This document shows positions 55,410 to 64,000 of a DNA stretch of 64,000 nt, piece by piece. Position 1 is the stretch's first letter, and every line of letters starts with the position of its first letter. The stretch is taken from the NCBI RefSeq assembly GCF_030053415.1, contig NZ_JASGBJ010000004.1, positions 62,001 to 126,000 on the forward strand, read 5' to 3'. This DNA is from Marinobacter sp. CHS3-4 (GTDB lineage: Bacteria; Pseudomonadota; Gammaproteobacteria; Pseudomonadales; Oleiphilaceae). Under the pieces are notes generated by a model. The model searched no databases. It worked only from the letters and a program-made list of their open reading frames with translations, and was not told the origin of the DNA. Both the position numbers and the translations under genes were made by a program.

Positions 55410-57569
55410 ATGGAGCAATTCAAGCAAGTTGAAGCGTGTGTCGACCGCGTGATCGAGACTGTGGGTAAGCATATTGTTCTGGGCCTGCCGCTAGGCCTGG
55501 GTAAGCCTAATCAACTGGTCAATGCGTTTTATGATCGCGCTGTCGCTGACTCCAGTATTTCGCTGCGAATCATCACTGCGCTGTCTCTGGAAAAACCGAC
55601 GCCACAAAATGAAACTGAAGCCAGGTTTCTAGGCCCCTTCGTGGAACGCCTGTTCGGAGACTACGAAGACCTCAAATATACCAGCGCGATTAGAAACAAC
55701 ACACTGCCGGATAACATCACCGTTTCCGAGTTCTATTTCAAAGCTGGAGCTATGAAAAAGGTTCCCAGTGCCCAGCGCAATTATATCTCCAGTAACTACA
55801 CCTTCGTTGCCCGGGACTTGATGCTTAACGGCGTTAATGTCCTTGCTCAGATGGTCAGCGAAAAGGAAGTGGATGGCGAGCGCAGGCTGAGCCTGAGCTG
55901 TAATACGGATGTGACTCTGGACGTCTTGCCCATCATTGAGAGGGAGCGCCAAAAAGGGCGAACGATTGTGACCGTTGCGCAAGTGCATGAGGATCTGCCG
56001 TTCATGTATAACAAAGCCATGGTCGCACCTGACACTTTTGATCTGGTGGTAAAAAACGAAGCCTATGCGACCACCCTTTTTGCGCCGCCCAATATGTCAG
56101 TACCAAACGCTGACTACATGGCGGGATTCTATGCCAGCACCCTGATCAAGGACGGTGGAACCCTGCAGATCGGCATCGGTTCTCTGGGGGATGCCATCGT
56201 GTATGCCTGCCAACTGCGGCATCAGAATAATGACTTGTATAAGCAGTTGGTCGATCAAGCGGCACTGGATAAGACTCTGATCCGCGAATACGGAGGAACG
56301 GACATCTTCAGTGAAGGGCTCTACGGTTCCAGTGAGATGTTTGTGAATGGTTTCATGCACCTGATCAAGAGCGGCATCGTTAAACGTTGCGTCTATGACG
56401 ATATCGATTTGCAGCGATTGCTGAACAGCGGGCAGATAAAAGAAACAGTCACGCCCGGAATGCTAAAGCGTCTGCTGGACGAATCGGTGGTTCAGACTCG
56501 ATTAAGCCAAGAAGATGTCCAGTATCTTCAGCGATGGGGCATTTTCAACGAGGCCGTCAAGTGGACCGAAGAAGGCTTATCGGTGAACGGCGAGCTGCTG
56601 AGTGTTGATCTGGACACCCTGGATAATTTCAAGCGCGTGACAGAAACCTGTCTGGGCGACAGGCTAAAAGGCGGTATCCATATGCACGGCGGTTTTTTCC
56701 TCGGCCCCAGGGATTTCTACCAGGCCCTTCGGGATTTGCCTCGGGCGGACAGTGAGAAAATTTGCATGTCCAGCGTCGGCCACATCAATCAGCTGGCCTA
56801 CGATCATGAATTGCTGACGGCCCAGCGTCGCCATGCCCGCTTCATCAATACCGGCATGATGGTGACGATCAGTGGCGCCGTGGTGTCGGACGGTCTTGAG
56901 GACGGCACCGTCATAAGTGGCGTGGGCGGCCAGTATAATTTTGTCTCCATGGCCCATGAACTTCCCGATGCCCGCTCTATCCTGTGCGTACGCAGCACAA
57001 GGGGGAGTGGCAAAAACCTGAAATCGAACATTGTTCTGAATTATGGGCACATCACCATTCCGCGTCATCTCCGGGATATTATCGTGACCGAGTACGGTAT
57101 TGCCGATCTTCGTGGAAAAACCGACGAGCAGATCGCTATTGAGTTGCTGAAGGTCACAGATTCCCGGTTTCAGGAAGCGTTGCTGGCAGAAGTGAAAAAG
57201 GTGGGCAAAGTGAAGCAAAGTTATCAGATCCCTCAGCCCTATCGCGAAAACTATCCGGAGAAGCTGGCCGGACGAATCAAAGCGCTTCGTGAGGAAGGGT
57301 TCTTCCCGGCATTCCCGCTTGGCTCTGACTTTACCGATGAGGAAATCGCACTCGGCAAAAGCCTGAAGGACATCAAAGCGCTGATGGAGAGACCGAAGGA
57401 AATGATCCGAGCCGTCATTCGATCCTTTGTGCATAAAGTGGATGTGCGAGAAGCTCAGCCGTTTCTGGAACGGTTGAGCCTGACGCATCCCGAATCCACC
57501 CAAGACAAGATTCTTCAACATCTGCTGTTGATGGAGCTGGAAGAGAACGGCTATCTGAAGCCCATGTGA
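55410..57569 (+). CDS. Acetyl-CoA hydrolase/transferase family protein (long form)
   Basis: A 719-residue CoA-transferase-fold protein, starting at ATG 55410 (MEQFKQVEACVDRV) rather than the upstream GTG. The N-terminal part has VLGLPLGLGKPNQLVNAFYDRA and the middle GTLQIGIGSLGDAIVYA. The C-terminal acetyl-CoA hydrolase domain shows ISGVGGQYNFVSMAHEL, RSTRGSGKNLKSNIV and DIIVTEYGIADLRGKTDEQI. Related enzymes move CoA between acetate, succinate, butyrate or 4-hydroxybutyrate; ordinary members have about 430-550 residues, so this belongs to a longer subgroup with an extended linker and C-terminus. In this place it may handle acetyl-CoA or hydroxybutyrate CoA from PHB turnover. Confidence 0.8.
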   Translation: MEQFKQVEACVDRVIETVGKHIVLGLPLGLGKPNQLVNAFYDRAVADSSISLRIITALSLEKPTPQNETEARFLGPFVERLFGDYEDLKYTSAIRNNTLPDNITVSEFYFKAGAMKKVPSAQRNYISSNYTFVARDLMLNGVNVLAQMVSEKEVDGERRLSLSCNTDVTLDVLPIIERERQKGRTIVTVAQVHEDLPFMYNKAMVAPDTFDLVVKNEAYATTLFAPPNMSVPNADYMAGFYASTLIKDGGTLQIGIGSLGDAIVYACQLRHQNNDLYKQLVDQAALDKTLIREYGGTDIFSEGLYGSSEMFVNGFMHLIKSGIVKRCVYDDIDLQRLLNSGQIKETVTPGMLKRLLDESVVQTRLSQEDVQYLQRWGIFNEAVKWTEEGLSVNGELLSVDLDTLDNFKRVTETCLGDRLKGGIHMHGGFFLGPRDFYQALRDLPRADSEKICMSSVGHINQLAYDHELLTAQRRHARFINTGMMVTISGAVVSDGLEDGTVISGVGGQYNFVSMAHELPDARSILCVRSTRGSGKNLKSNIVLNYGHITIPRHLRDIIVTEYGIADLRGKTDEQIAIELLKVTDSRFQEALLAEVKKVGKVKQSYQIPQPYRENYPEKLAGRIKALREEGFFPAFPLGSDFTDEEIALGKSLKDIKALMERPKEMIRAVIRSFVHKVDVREAQPFLERLSLTHPESTQDKILQHLLLMELEENGYLKPM

Positions 57570-57679
57570 GGTTTCAGGACGCTTTCGTCATAGGCGCGAA
57601 ACGGGCTCAGGACGGTCTGAAGCCGTTGATGGTGATCGCCGAAAAAGCTACTCTCTAGCCTTTTTCAGGCGCCCATCTC

Positions 57680-58876
57680 ATGACCTTCCCCGTTCTCTAT
57701 CTTCGTAAAGGCGCTGAGCGTAGGCTCAGAGCCGGCCATTTGTGGGTCTACAGCAATGAGGTAGACACCCGTCGATCACCACTGCCCGAATTCGAACCTG
57801 GCTCCCAGGCCGAGTTGCGCGCAGCTAACGACAAACCCCTGGGCACAGTATTTGTGAACCCCCATGCGCTGATTTGCGGGCGTCTAATCAGCCGCAATGC
57901 CAGTCATGGCATGACCCCTCAACGCCTGACCGAGCGACTCGAGACGGCGCTTTCACTGCGTGACCGGCTTTTCGATAAACCATTTTATCGTTGGGTGTTC
58001 GGTGATAGCGACGGGCTTTCCGGCCTGGTAATTGACCGTTTTGATGATGTCGTTGTGGTACAGATTTCAACCGCCGGTATGGAGCAGCTGAAAGACTCCA
58101 TCATCAGAGCTGTTCAGCGCCTCGCACACCCGAAGTCTATCGTCCTGAAAAACGATGGAAAGATGCGAAAGGTGGAAGGGCTTGATACCTACATCGAACA
58201 GGCGCTCGGGGATAAGATTGACCTTCTTTCCGTTGAAGAAAATGGCGTTCGCTTTGAAGTCCCTATGGAAGGTGGCCAGAAAACCGGTTGGTTCTATGAT
58301 CACCGAATGAATCGTCAGCGGCTCCAGGCTTATGCGCCAGGCAAACGGGTGCTGGATGTCTTCAGTTATGTGGGTGGATGGGGAATTCAGGCGGCCTGTG
58401 CAGGAGCCACACAGGTCACATGTGTGGATAGCTCTTCAGGCGCCATTGATTCGGTTCATCATAACGCCAGAATCAACGGGCTCGACAATATCGAGACCAT
58501 TGAAGGTGATGCCTTTGAGGCTTTGAAGGCATTGTGCGATGAAAAGGAAAAATTCGACATTGTGGTACTCGATCCGCCGGCGCTGATTCCGCGGCGCCGA
58601 GATCAAAAGGCTGGGGAGGAGGCCTACGCGCGTCTCAACCAGCTTGGTCTGCGTTTGCTGGAAAGGGATGGGTTGCTAGTCTCTGCGTCGTGTTCCATGC
58701 ATCTATCTCAGGAAAAGCTGACGGATATCATTCGTAGTAGCGGTCGTAAAATCGATAGGTTCGTACAGCTGCTGGAGCAGGGGCACCAGGCGCCAGATCA
58801 TCCAGTGATTCCTGGGATTCCCGAAACGGACTACATCAAATCCTGTTTTGTACGGTCTCTGACCAGCTTCCTCTGA
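57680..58876 (+). CDS. rlmI: 23S rRNA (cytosine-5-)-methyltransferase RlmI
   Basis: A 398-residue class I SAM methyltransferase that modifies C1962 of 23S rRNA in E. coli. The N-terminal PUA domain (RLRAGHLWVYSNEVD...GRLISRN) binds RNA; the middle RFDDVVVVQIS and KTGWFYDHRMNRQ precede the SAM fold (VLDVFSYVGGWGIQAACAGA, DSSSGAI, VVLDPPALIPRR). The catalytic cysteine is expected in SASCSMHLS. The length equals E. coli RlmI (396). The stop TGA abuts the stop of the convergent HAD gene within a TGATCA palindrome. Confidence 0.93.
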   Translation: MTFPVLYLRKGAERRLRAGHLWVYSNEVDTRRSPLPEFEPGSQAELRAANDKPLGTVFVNPHALICGRLISRNASHGMTPQRLTERLETALSLRDRLFDKPFYRWVFGDSDGLSGLVIDRFDDVVVVQISTAGMEQLKDSIIRAVQRLAHPKSIVLKNDGKMRKVEGLDTYIEQALGDKIDLLSVEENGVRFEVPMEGGQKTGWFYDHRMNRQRLQAYAPGKRVLDVFSYVGGWGIQAACAGATQVTCVDSSSGAIDSVHHNARINGLDNIETIEGDAFEALKALCDEKEKFDIVVLDPPALIPRRRDQKAGEEAYARLNQLGLRLLERDGLLVSASCSMHLSQEKLTDIIRSSGRKIDRFVQLLEQGHQAPDHPVIPGIPETDYIKSCFVRSLTSFL

Positions 58877-59533
58877 TCAATCGCGGAGCGTCATGACTGT
58901 CCAGCCATTTTTGCGGGCCGTCGCTTCCAGATTCGGATCCGGGTCGACGGCTACCGGGTTGTCGACCCTGTTCAACAGCGGAAGATCGTTGTGGGAGTCG
59001 CTATAGAACCAAGCGCCATCGAGTGTTTCTCCGGTGCTTTGCAGCCAGTCATTCAGGCGTTCCACCTTGCCGTCCTGAAAGCTTGGAATGCCCGCCACAC
59101 CGCCTGTAAAACGCCCGTTGATCAATTCCGGCTCCGTGGCAATCAGATGCTCTACGTCCAGTAATTCAGCAATAGGCTCGGTGACAAAGCGGTTGGTCGC
59201 GGTGATGATCATCAAGGTGTGACCTTGCTGACGATGATGATCGAGCAGTTTCTTTGCTTTGGTCAGCATCATCGGTCGCACTTTGGTTTCGATGAAGTCG
59301 GCTCTCCAGAGGAGCAGTTCGTTCATGTCATAGCGCACCAGAGGCTGAAGGGCAAAGCTCAGGTAGCGCATGATGTCCAACTCGCCGTTCAGATAGTCCT
59401 GATAGAAGCGGTCGTTAGCGCGCCGGTATTCTTCGGCATCCACGATGGCCTCTTCGACCAGAAACTCGCCCCAGGCATGATCGCTGTCTCCGGCCAGGAG
59501 AGTGTTATCCAGATCAAACAGTGCGAGCGTCAA
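58877..59533 (-). CDS. HAD-superfamily phosphatase, subfamily IB (SerB-like)
   Basis: A 218-residue phosphohydrolase that begins with TTG; the start is fixed by GGAGGAAC eight bases before it and by the catalytic motif I close behind (FDLDNTLLAGDSDH, nucleophile Asp in D-L-D-N-T). Motif II (MIITATNRF), the lysine (DGKVERL) and motif IV (YSDSHNDLPLL) follow. Such HAD-IB enzymes act on phosphoserine, phosphoethanolamine or similar small substrates; the real one is not evident. The grouping with divergent rppH and ptsP also exists in Pseudomonas aeruginosa. Confidence 0.9.
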   Translation of the reverse strand: MTLALFDLDNTLLAGDSDHAWGEFLVEEAIVDAEEYRRANDRFYQDYLNGELDIMRYLSFALQPLVRYDMNELLLWRADFIETKVRPMMLTKAKKLLDHHRQQGHTLMIITATNRFVTEPIAELLDVEHLIATEPELINGRFTGGVAGIPSFQDGKVERLNDWLQSTGETLDGAWFYSDSHNDLPLLNRVDNPVAVDPDPNLEATARKNGWTVMTLRD

Positions 59534-59703
59534 ATTAAGTTCCTCCGGTACCGGGACGGTGTATTATCGCGTGCCATTCTACCACGACATGCCGCCATCG
59601 ACTGCGTTTGCCGTGCCATTGGGTTTCTGTAAGAATGAAGGCAACTTGGACAATTCTGGCCGATACATTTTAGATCGGCCAACCGACTAATAAGGACTGT
59701 GCC

Positions 59704-60234
59704 GTGATTGATTCAGACGGTTTCAGACCCAACGTCGGAATCATTCTGGCCAACCACAGAGGAGAAGTCCTCTGGGCAAGGCGAATCGGGCAGGACTCCT
59801 GGCAGTTTCCTCAGGGTGGCATTCAGCATAATGAGTCACCTGAAGAGGCACTGTACCGGGAACTGGGGGAGGAAATTGGTCTTGGCAAAAGCGACGTGGA
59901 AATTGTCAGCTGCACCCGGGGCTGGTTGCGGTATCGCCTCCCGCGACGAATGGTGCGGCATAATTCGCACCCGGTTTGCGTCGGGCAAAAACAGAAATGG
60001 TTCCTGCTGAGGATGTTATCGCCGGACGCGCAGGTGCGCGTCGATGGCACGGATTCACCCGAATTTGATGGCTGGCAATGGGTCAGCTACTGGTATCCGC
60101 TTGGGCAGGTTGTGTCTTTCAAGCGGGAAGTTTATCGGCGAGCGCTCAGGGAGCTTGCGCCGCGATTGTTTCATAACATGGAACAATGGCAGCGCAGTAA
60201 CCAGGCAGGGCGCTCGAGCGACCACCAGAGGTGA
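59704..60234 (+). CDS. rppH: RNA 5'-pyrophosphohydrolase RppH
   Basis: Removes pyrophosphate from mRNA 5' ends to start decay. It starts with GTG ([15 protein letters not shown]) and has 176 residues, as in E. coli. The Nudix box [23 protein letters not shown] is split by no insertion and is canonical (G-x5-E-x7-RE-L-x-EE-x-G). [16 protein letters not shown] and [13 protein letters not shown] are typical of RppH. It is followed after 15 bases by ptsP, the usual partner in gammaproteobacteria. Confidence 0.97.
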   Translation: MIDSDGFRPNVGIILANHRGEVLWARRIGQDSWQFPQGGIQHNESPEEALYRELGEEIGLGKSDVEIVSCTRGWLRYRLPRRMVRHNSHPVCVGQKQKWFLLRMLSPDAQVRVDGTDSPEFDGWQWVSYWYPLGQVVSFKREVYRRALRELAPRLFHNMEQWQRSNQAGRSSDHQR

Positions 60235-60249
60235 TGGATTAAAGCCCCA

Positions 60250-62571
60250 ATGCTGAGCGTTCTTCGAAACATCGTACAGGAAGTCAACAGCGCCCGTGAT
60301 CTTCAGGAGGCGTTGGACGTTATTGTCTCTCGCGTCCAGAAAGCGATGGACACAGAGGTGTGCTCGGTCTATCTGCTGGATCCTGCAGTCAATCGCTACA
60401 TACTGATGGCAACGGAAGGTTTGTATCAGCAAGCGGTTGGTCAGGTCAGCCTGGGGTATTCCGAGGGTCTGATTGGTTTGGTCGGGTCTCGTGAGGAGCC
60501 GATTAACCTGGAAGATGCGCCTTCCCATCCGCGCTATCGTTATTTTCCTGAAACCGGCGAAGAGCGTTTCCGTTCTTTCCTCGGTGTTCCGATTATTCAC
60601 CATCGTCGTGTCTTGGGCGTTCTCGTGGTTCAGCAGCGGGAAAGCTCTCGCTGTTTTGACGAAGGTGAGGAAGCCTTCCTCGTCACCGTATCGGCGCAAT
60701 TGGCGGGTGTTATCGCGCACAGCGAGGCAACGGGGGCGATCAGTGGGCTGTCACTGACCGGCGAAGAAGCCACGGATGTCAGCTTCAGCGGTGTGCCAGG
60801 GTCGCCCGGCGTTGCTATCGGCAAGGGCGTGGTGGTTTACCCTGCAGCGGATCTGGATGTTGTGCCTGAAAAACCGACGGACGATGTCGATCAGGAGCTC
60901 AGATTATTTGCGGAAGCCGTAACAGCGGTTCGTGAAGATATCGAGAGGGTCGCAGAGAGACTGGCTTCGCAGCTTCGGCCAGAAGAGCAGGCGTTGTTTG
61001 ATGTGTATCTTCGCATGCTGGGTGATGACGCCATGCCTGGCGAGGTGGCAAACCGAATTCGCGAAGGCTTCTGGGCGCAGGGCGCGCTGAAGCAGGTAGT
61101 GCAGCAATATATCCGTCATTTTGAAATGATGGACGACCATTATTTGCAGGAACGGGCCGTGGATATCCGGGATCTGGGCCGTCGTCTGCTCTCTCATCTT
61201 CAGGAAGGCGAACAGAAAGACCTGGTGTATCCGGATCGAACGGTATTGGTCAGCGAAGAGCTGACGCCTGCAATGTTGGGTGAGGTTCCCAAGGGTCAGT
61301 TGGTCGGCCTGGTATCCGTTAAAGGCTCCAGTAACTCTCATGTGGCGATTCTTGCGCGTGCCATGGGCGTTCCCACTGTGATGGGGCTGGTGGACATTCC
61401 GGTGAACCAGCTTGATGGCAGGGATCTGATTGTTGACGGCTTTGAAGGCCAGATCTTCGCGTCTCCCTCAACGGATCTCTTGGCGTACTACCAGGAAATC
61501 TGCGACGAAGAAAACGAGCTGATCCGTGGTCTGGAAGCGCTGCGGGATCTGCCATGCGAGACAACGGACCATCATCGAGTCTCACTTCTGGTGAATACGG
61601 GGCTGATGACGGATGTGGTCCGCTCACTAAGCCATGGCGCCGAGGGTATCGGGCTGTATCGAACCGAAGTGCCGTTCATGATCAAGGATCGGTTTCCGTC
61701 AGAGCAGGAACAGCGGGAGTATTACCGCGAGCAGTTGGAAGCCTTTGCGCCCAATCCTGTCACCATGCGCACGCTTGATATCGGCGGTGATAAGGCTCTG
61801 ACTTATTTCCCGATTCAGGAAGAAAACCCCTTCCTGGGTTGGCGCGGTATCCGGGTCACTCTGGATCATCCTGAAATATTTCTGGTGCAGGTTCGGGCCA
61901 TGCTCAAGGCGAGTGAGGGGCTGAACAATCTGCAGATCATGTTGCCGATGATCAGCAATATTTCGGAAGTGGAAGAATCCTTGCACCTTGTCTATCGGGT
62001 TTACCACGAGGTTAGGGAAGAGGGATTCAACATCCATATGCCGAAGGTGGGTGTGATGGTTGAGATCCCCGCAGCCGTGTATCAGATACGTGAGCTGGCA
62101 GACCGGGTCGACTTTCTGTCGGTGGGGTCCAACGACCTGACCCAGTACCTGCTGGCGGTGGATCGCAACAATCCGCGGGTTGCCCAGCTGTATCACTCGT
62201 ACCATCCTGCGGTACTGCAGGCGCTGGTTCGGGTGGCTCAGGATGCCCATTCGGTCGGCAAGCCAGTCGGTATCTGCGGTGAGCTGGCGGGTGATCCCGG
62301 CGGAGCGCTGCTGCTGATGGCTATGGGCTACGACTCTCTGTCCATGAACGCCGCGAGTCTTCCAAAAGTGAAATCGGTAATTCGTAACGTCAGTCGCGAG
62401 TGGGCCGTGCAGTTGCTGGAAGATGTGCTACTGCTGGATTCTCCTCATGTCATCAAGAGTTGCGTGGATCTGGCCTTGCGCAATGGCGGCTTTGGTCGCT
62501 ACCTGCGGCCCTCCCGCTCGGCCGGGGTTGCGCGTGGCGAGCAATCAGAATCCAAGGCACCGCTCGTCTGA
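60250..62571 (+). CDS. ptsP: PEP-dependent phosphotransferase EI-Ntr (PtsP)
   Basis: First enzyme of the nitrogen PTS; passes phosphate from PEP to NPr. It has 773 residues. An N-terminal GAF domain (about 1-165, with SVYLLDPAVNRYILMATEGLY and FLGVPIIHHRRVLGVLVVQ) senses metabolites, in E. coli glutamine. The phosphoryl domain carries the active-site histidine His364 in SSNSHVAILARAMG. The C-terminal PEP-binding barrel shows GAEGIGLYRTEVPFM, RTLDIGGDKAL, LPMISN, VGVMVEIPAA, SVGSNDLTQYLLAVDRNN and the catalytic Cys in GICGELAGDP. It joins carbon, nitrogen and potassium control; in related bacteria the nitrogen PTS also influences PHA accumulation. Confidence 0.97.
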   Translation: MLSVLRNIVQEVNSARDLQEALDVIVSRVQKAMDTEVCSVYLLDPAVNRYILMATEGLYQQAVGQVSLGYSEGLIGLVGSREEPINLEDAPSHPRYRYFPETGEERFRSFLGVPIIHHRRVLGVLVVQQRESSRCFDEGEEAFLVTVSAQLAGVIAHSEATGAISGLSLTGEEATDVSFSGVPGSPGVAIGKGVVVYPAADLDVVPEKPTDDVDQELRLFAEAVTAVREDIERVAERLASQLRPEEQALFDVYLRMLGDDAMPGEVANRIREGFWAQGALKQVVQQYIRHFEMMDDHYLQERAVDIRDLGRRLLSHLQEGEQKDLVYPDRTVLVSEELTPAMLGEVPKGQLVGLVSVKGSSNSHVAILARAMGVPTVMGLVDIPVNQLDGRDLIVDGFEGQIFASPSTDLLAYYQEICDEENELIRGLEALRDLPCETTDHHRVSLLVNTGLMTDVVRSLSHGAEGIGLYRTEVPFMIKDRFPSEQEQREYYREQLEAFAPNPVTMRTLDIGGDKALTYFPIQEENPFLGWRGIRVTLDHPEIFLVQVRAMLKASEGLNNLQIMLPMISNISEVEESLHLVYRVYHEVREEGFNIHMPKVGVMVEIPAAVYQIRELADRVDFLSVGSNDLTQYLLAVDRNNPRVAQLYHSYHPAVLQALVRVAQDAHSVGKPVGICGELAGDPGGALLLMAMGYDSLSMNAASLPKVKSVIRNVSREWAVQLLEDVLLLDSPHVIKSCVDLALRNGGFGRYLRPSRSAGVARGEQSESKAPLV

Positions 62572-62655
62572 AATAGCCCATTGTAGGGTGTGAACTCTAA
62601 ATCTGGCTGCTACCGTGTATTTATGAACAGTAACTATCCCGATAGGGGAGCGTGA

Positions 62656-63900
62656 ATGACGGCAACGACCACGGCAATCAAGCCCGGCCCAAGAATTGGC
62701 CTCGCCCTGGGCGGCGGTGGCCCGCTCGGCGGTATATACGAGATCGGGGCGTTGCGGGCACTTGATGAAGCAATGGATGGCCTGGATTTCAATAACATTG
62801 ATGTCTACGTGGGCGTTAATGCGGGTTCGTTCGTCGCTGCCAACCTTGCGAACCAGATGACAACGGCACAGTTATGCCGCATCTTTGTTCGCAACGAGGC
62901 CGAGGTGCACCCCTTCCACCCGGAAGTGTTCTATCGACCTGCATTTCGCGAAATTGGCGGTCGGTTGCTGGCAATTCCCGGTCTGGTATCCACCGCGTTA
63001 CGCCGTTTCGTGAATAACCCTTACGACCAGAGCTTTCTGGAAGCCATGACCATTCTGGCCAAGGCCGCACCGGCCGGTCTTTTCGATAATGAGGGTCTGC
63101 ATGAATACCTGAATCGCGCTTTCAACATGCTGGGTCGTACAAACGATTTTCGTCAGCTGCGCCGCAGTCTGTACATCGTTGCAGCGGACGTGGAGAGCAC
63201 AGAAGCGGTCTGTTTTGGCGCGCCCGGGTTTGATCATGTGCCAATCTCCAAGGCCATTCAGGCCAGCACGTCCTCTCCTGGGCTGTATGTGCCGGTCAAC
63301 GTAGATGGTCGCTACTACGTGGATGGCACCTTGCGTAAAGGGCTGCATGCGTCGGTGGCGTTTGAGGATGGCGCAGACCTGGTGTTTGCCGTCAATCCAC
63401 AAGTACCTATTGACGCAAGCTCAGCGGTTCGGGCTGGCAGTATGGCGCCAGGTGATCTCACTCGTTCTGGCATGCCCAATCTGCTATCGCAGATGTACCG
63501 GACCATGGTTTATTCAAGAATGCAGTCAGGGATAGCGCAGTATGCGCGTGACTACCCGGATAAAGACATTCTGCTGTTTGAGCCGACCCGTGACGATGCC
63601 AAGCTGTTTTTCTCCAATGTGTTCAGTTTCCAGTCACGGCGCATGGTGTGTGAACACGCTTATCAGATGACTCGGCGCGACCTGCTCAATCGGGCAGACG
63701 AGCTGGAGCCAAAGCTGGCGAAGTACGGTATTCGGTTGCGCAGAGATCGCCTGGAAGATGAACAGCGCACCATCAGCACCAGCCTTTACGGCGAAATGCT
63801 TCCTTTGTATGTGGCAAAAGGCCGAAAGAAACAGGCCCAGAAGGGCAGGATAGCGTCTGGCCTTGGCAACGTGAGCGACCTCTTCAGCAAGGCCCTTTAA
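62656..63900 (+). CDS. Patatin-like protein with altered nucleophile
   Basis: A 414-residue patatin-fold protein. The start ATG has GGGGAG before it. The oxyanion glycines (LALGGGGPLGGIYEIGAL) and the dyad aspartate (Asp223 in YYVDGTLRKG) are present. The nucleophile elbow, normally G-x-S-x-G, reads G-V-N-A-G with Asn55 (codon AAT) instead of serine. By sequence it should not work as a Ser-Asp phospholipase, unless the neighbouring Ser58 in AGS substitutes. The family is widespread in Pseudomonas-like bacteria; a membrane-lipid or storage-lipid role is only a guess. A bidirectional terminator follows. Confidence 0.85.
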   Translation: MTATTTAIKPGPRIGLALGGGGPLGGIYEIGALRALDEAMDGLDFNNIDVYVGVNAGSFVAANLANQMTTAQLCRIFVRNEAEVHPFHPEVFYRPAFREIGGRLLAIPGLVSTALRRFVNNPYDQSFLEAMTILAKAAPAGLFDNEGLHEYLNRAFNMLGRTNDFRQLRRSLYIVAADVESTEAVCFGAPGFDHVPISKAIQASTSSPGLYVPVNVDGRYYVDGTLRKGLHASVAFEDGADLVFAVNPQVPIDASSAVRAGSMAPGDLTRSGMPNLLSQMYRTMVYSRMQSGIAQYARDYPDKDILLFEPTRDDAKLFFSNVFSFQSRRMVCEHAYQMTRRDLLNRADELEPKLAKYGIRLRRDRLEDEQRTISTSLYGEMLPLYVAKGRKKQAQKGRIASGLGNVSDLFSKAL

Positions 63901-63910
63901 AAACTCGCAT

Positions 63911-63955
63911 AAAAAAGCCCGCTTCCGGAGTCTTCAACCGCAAGCGGGCTTTTTT
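63911..63955. terminator. Bidirectional rho-independent terminator
   Basis: AAAAAAGCCCGCTT (63911-63924) pairs with AAGCGGGCTTTTTT (63942-63955). A 14-pair stem with a 17-base loop that has A and T runs on both sides, so it ends the patatin-like gene and the convergent gene beyond. Confidence 0.93.
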
Positions 63956-63978
63956 CGGGCTGTGTAGCCCTCGGCCGT

Positions 63979-64000
63979 TTAGAGAATATAGCGGCTCAGA
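63979..64000 (-). CDS. Probable last codons of a convergent gene (rest outside window)
   Basis: On the minus strand the final bases read L-S-R-Y-I-L followed by TAA at 63981-63979. The position just beyond a bidirectional terminator is where a convergent gene would end. Seven codons are too few to identify it or to prove that it is coding. Confidence 0.3.

Overview
The window reads as a chromosomal segment of a marine gammaproteobacterium, most likely Marinobacter or a close relative. This rests on the combination of polyhydroxyalkanoate (PHA) genes with a wax ester synthase, an FNR/Anr-type regulator, and gene neighbourhoods known from Pseudomonadales (glnE-ilvE, nudF-DUF1249-cpdA, HAD-rppH-ptsP). 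No species call is possible from sequence reading alone.

Layout. 1-12.6 kb: the end of a MshQ-like pilus protein, then the nitrogen-control block on the minus strand (glnA, a DUF4124 protein, ntrB, ntrC) with a readable sigma-54 promoter and NtrC-like sites before glnA; then typA, a prolyl aminopeptidase, dtd, a porin with a PHO-box-like sequence upstream, and a CYTH protein. 12.6-17.8 kb: a potassium channel, glnE and ilvE. 17.8-30.1 kb: an LPS region with a Kdo kinase, two LpxL-family acyltransferases, seven sugar-transferase-like genes (several poorly characterised), an O-antigen ligase and waaA. 30.1-36 kb: tolC, a TPP riboswitch with thiC, nudF, DUF1249, cpdA.

36-43.8 kb is the main accessory island: an orphan type VI secretion cassette made of VgrG, a DUF4123 adaptor, a large LysM protein that is probably an effector, and two lipoproteins with a sulfatase-modifying-factor fold. 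The end of the effector gene plus the lipoprotein gene is present twice in tandem; the second copy keeps only the last ~31 codons of a related effector. This looks like an effector-immunity locus caught during module exchange. TM2 and DUF3592 proteins follow.

45-57.6 kb is a storage-lipid region: gcvH, a broken UbiA-type prenyltransferase gene, phasin-phaC-phaZ, a wax ester synthase/DGAT, phaB, a 692-residue protein whose C-terminal half resembles cyanobacterial acyl-ACP reductase and keeps its catalytic cysteine, an FNR/Anr regulator with all four cluster cysteines, and a long acetyl-CoA hydrolase/transferase. A near-perfect FNR/Anr box lies between phaB and the reductase-like gene, so carbon storage may respond to oxygen. 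57.7-64 kb: rlmI, a HAD phosphatase, rppH, ptsP, a patatin-like protein whose nucleophilic serine is asparagine, a terminator, and the last codons of a convergent gene.

Most of the window is ordinary core genome. The points most worth following up are the duplicated T6SS module, the acyl-ACP-reductase-like fusion beside wax/PHA genes, the altered patatin, and the predicted regulatory sites.
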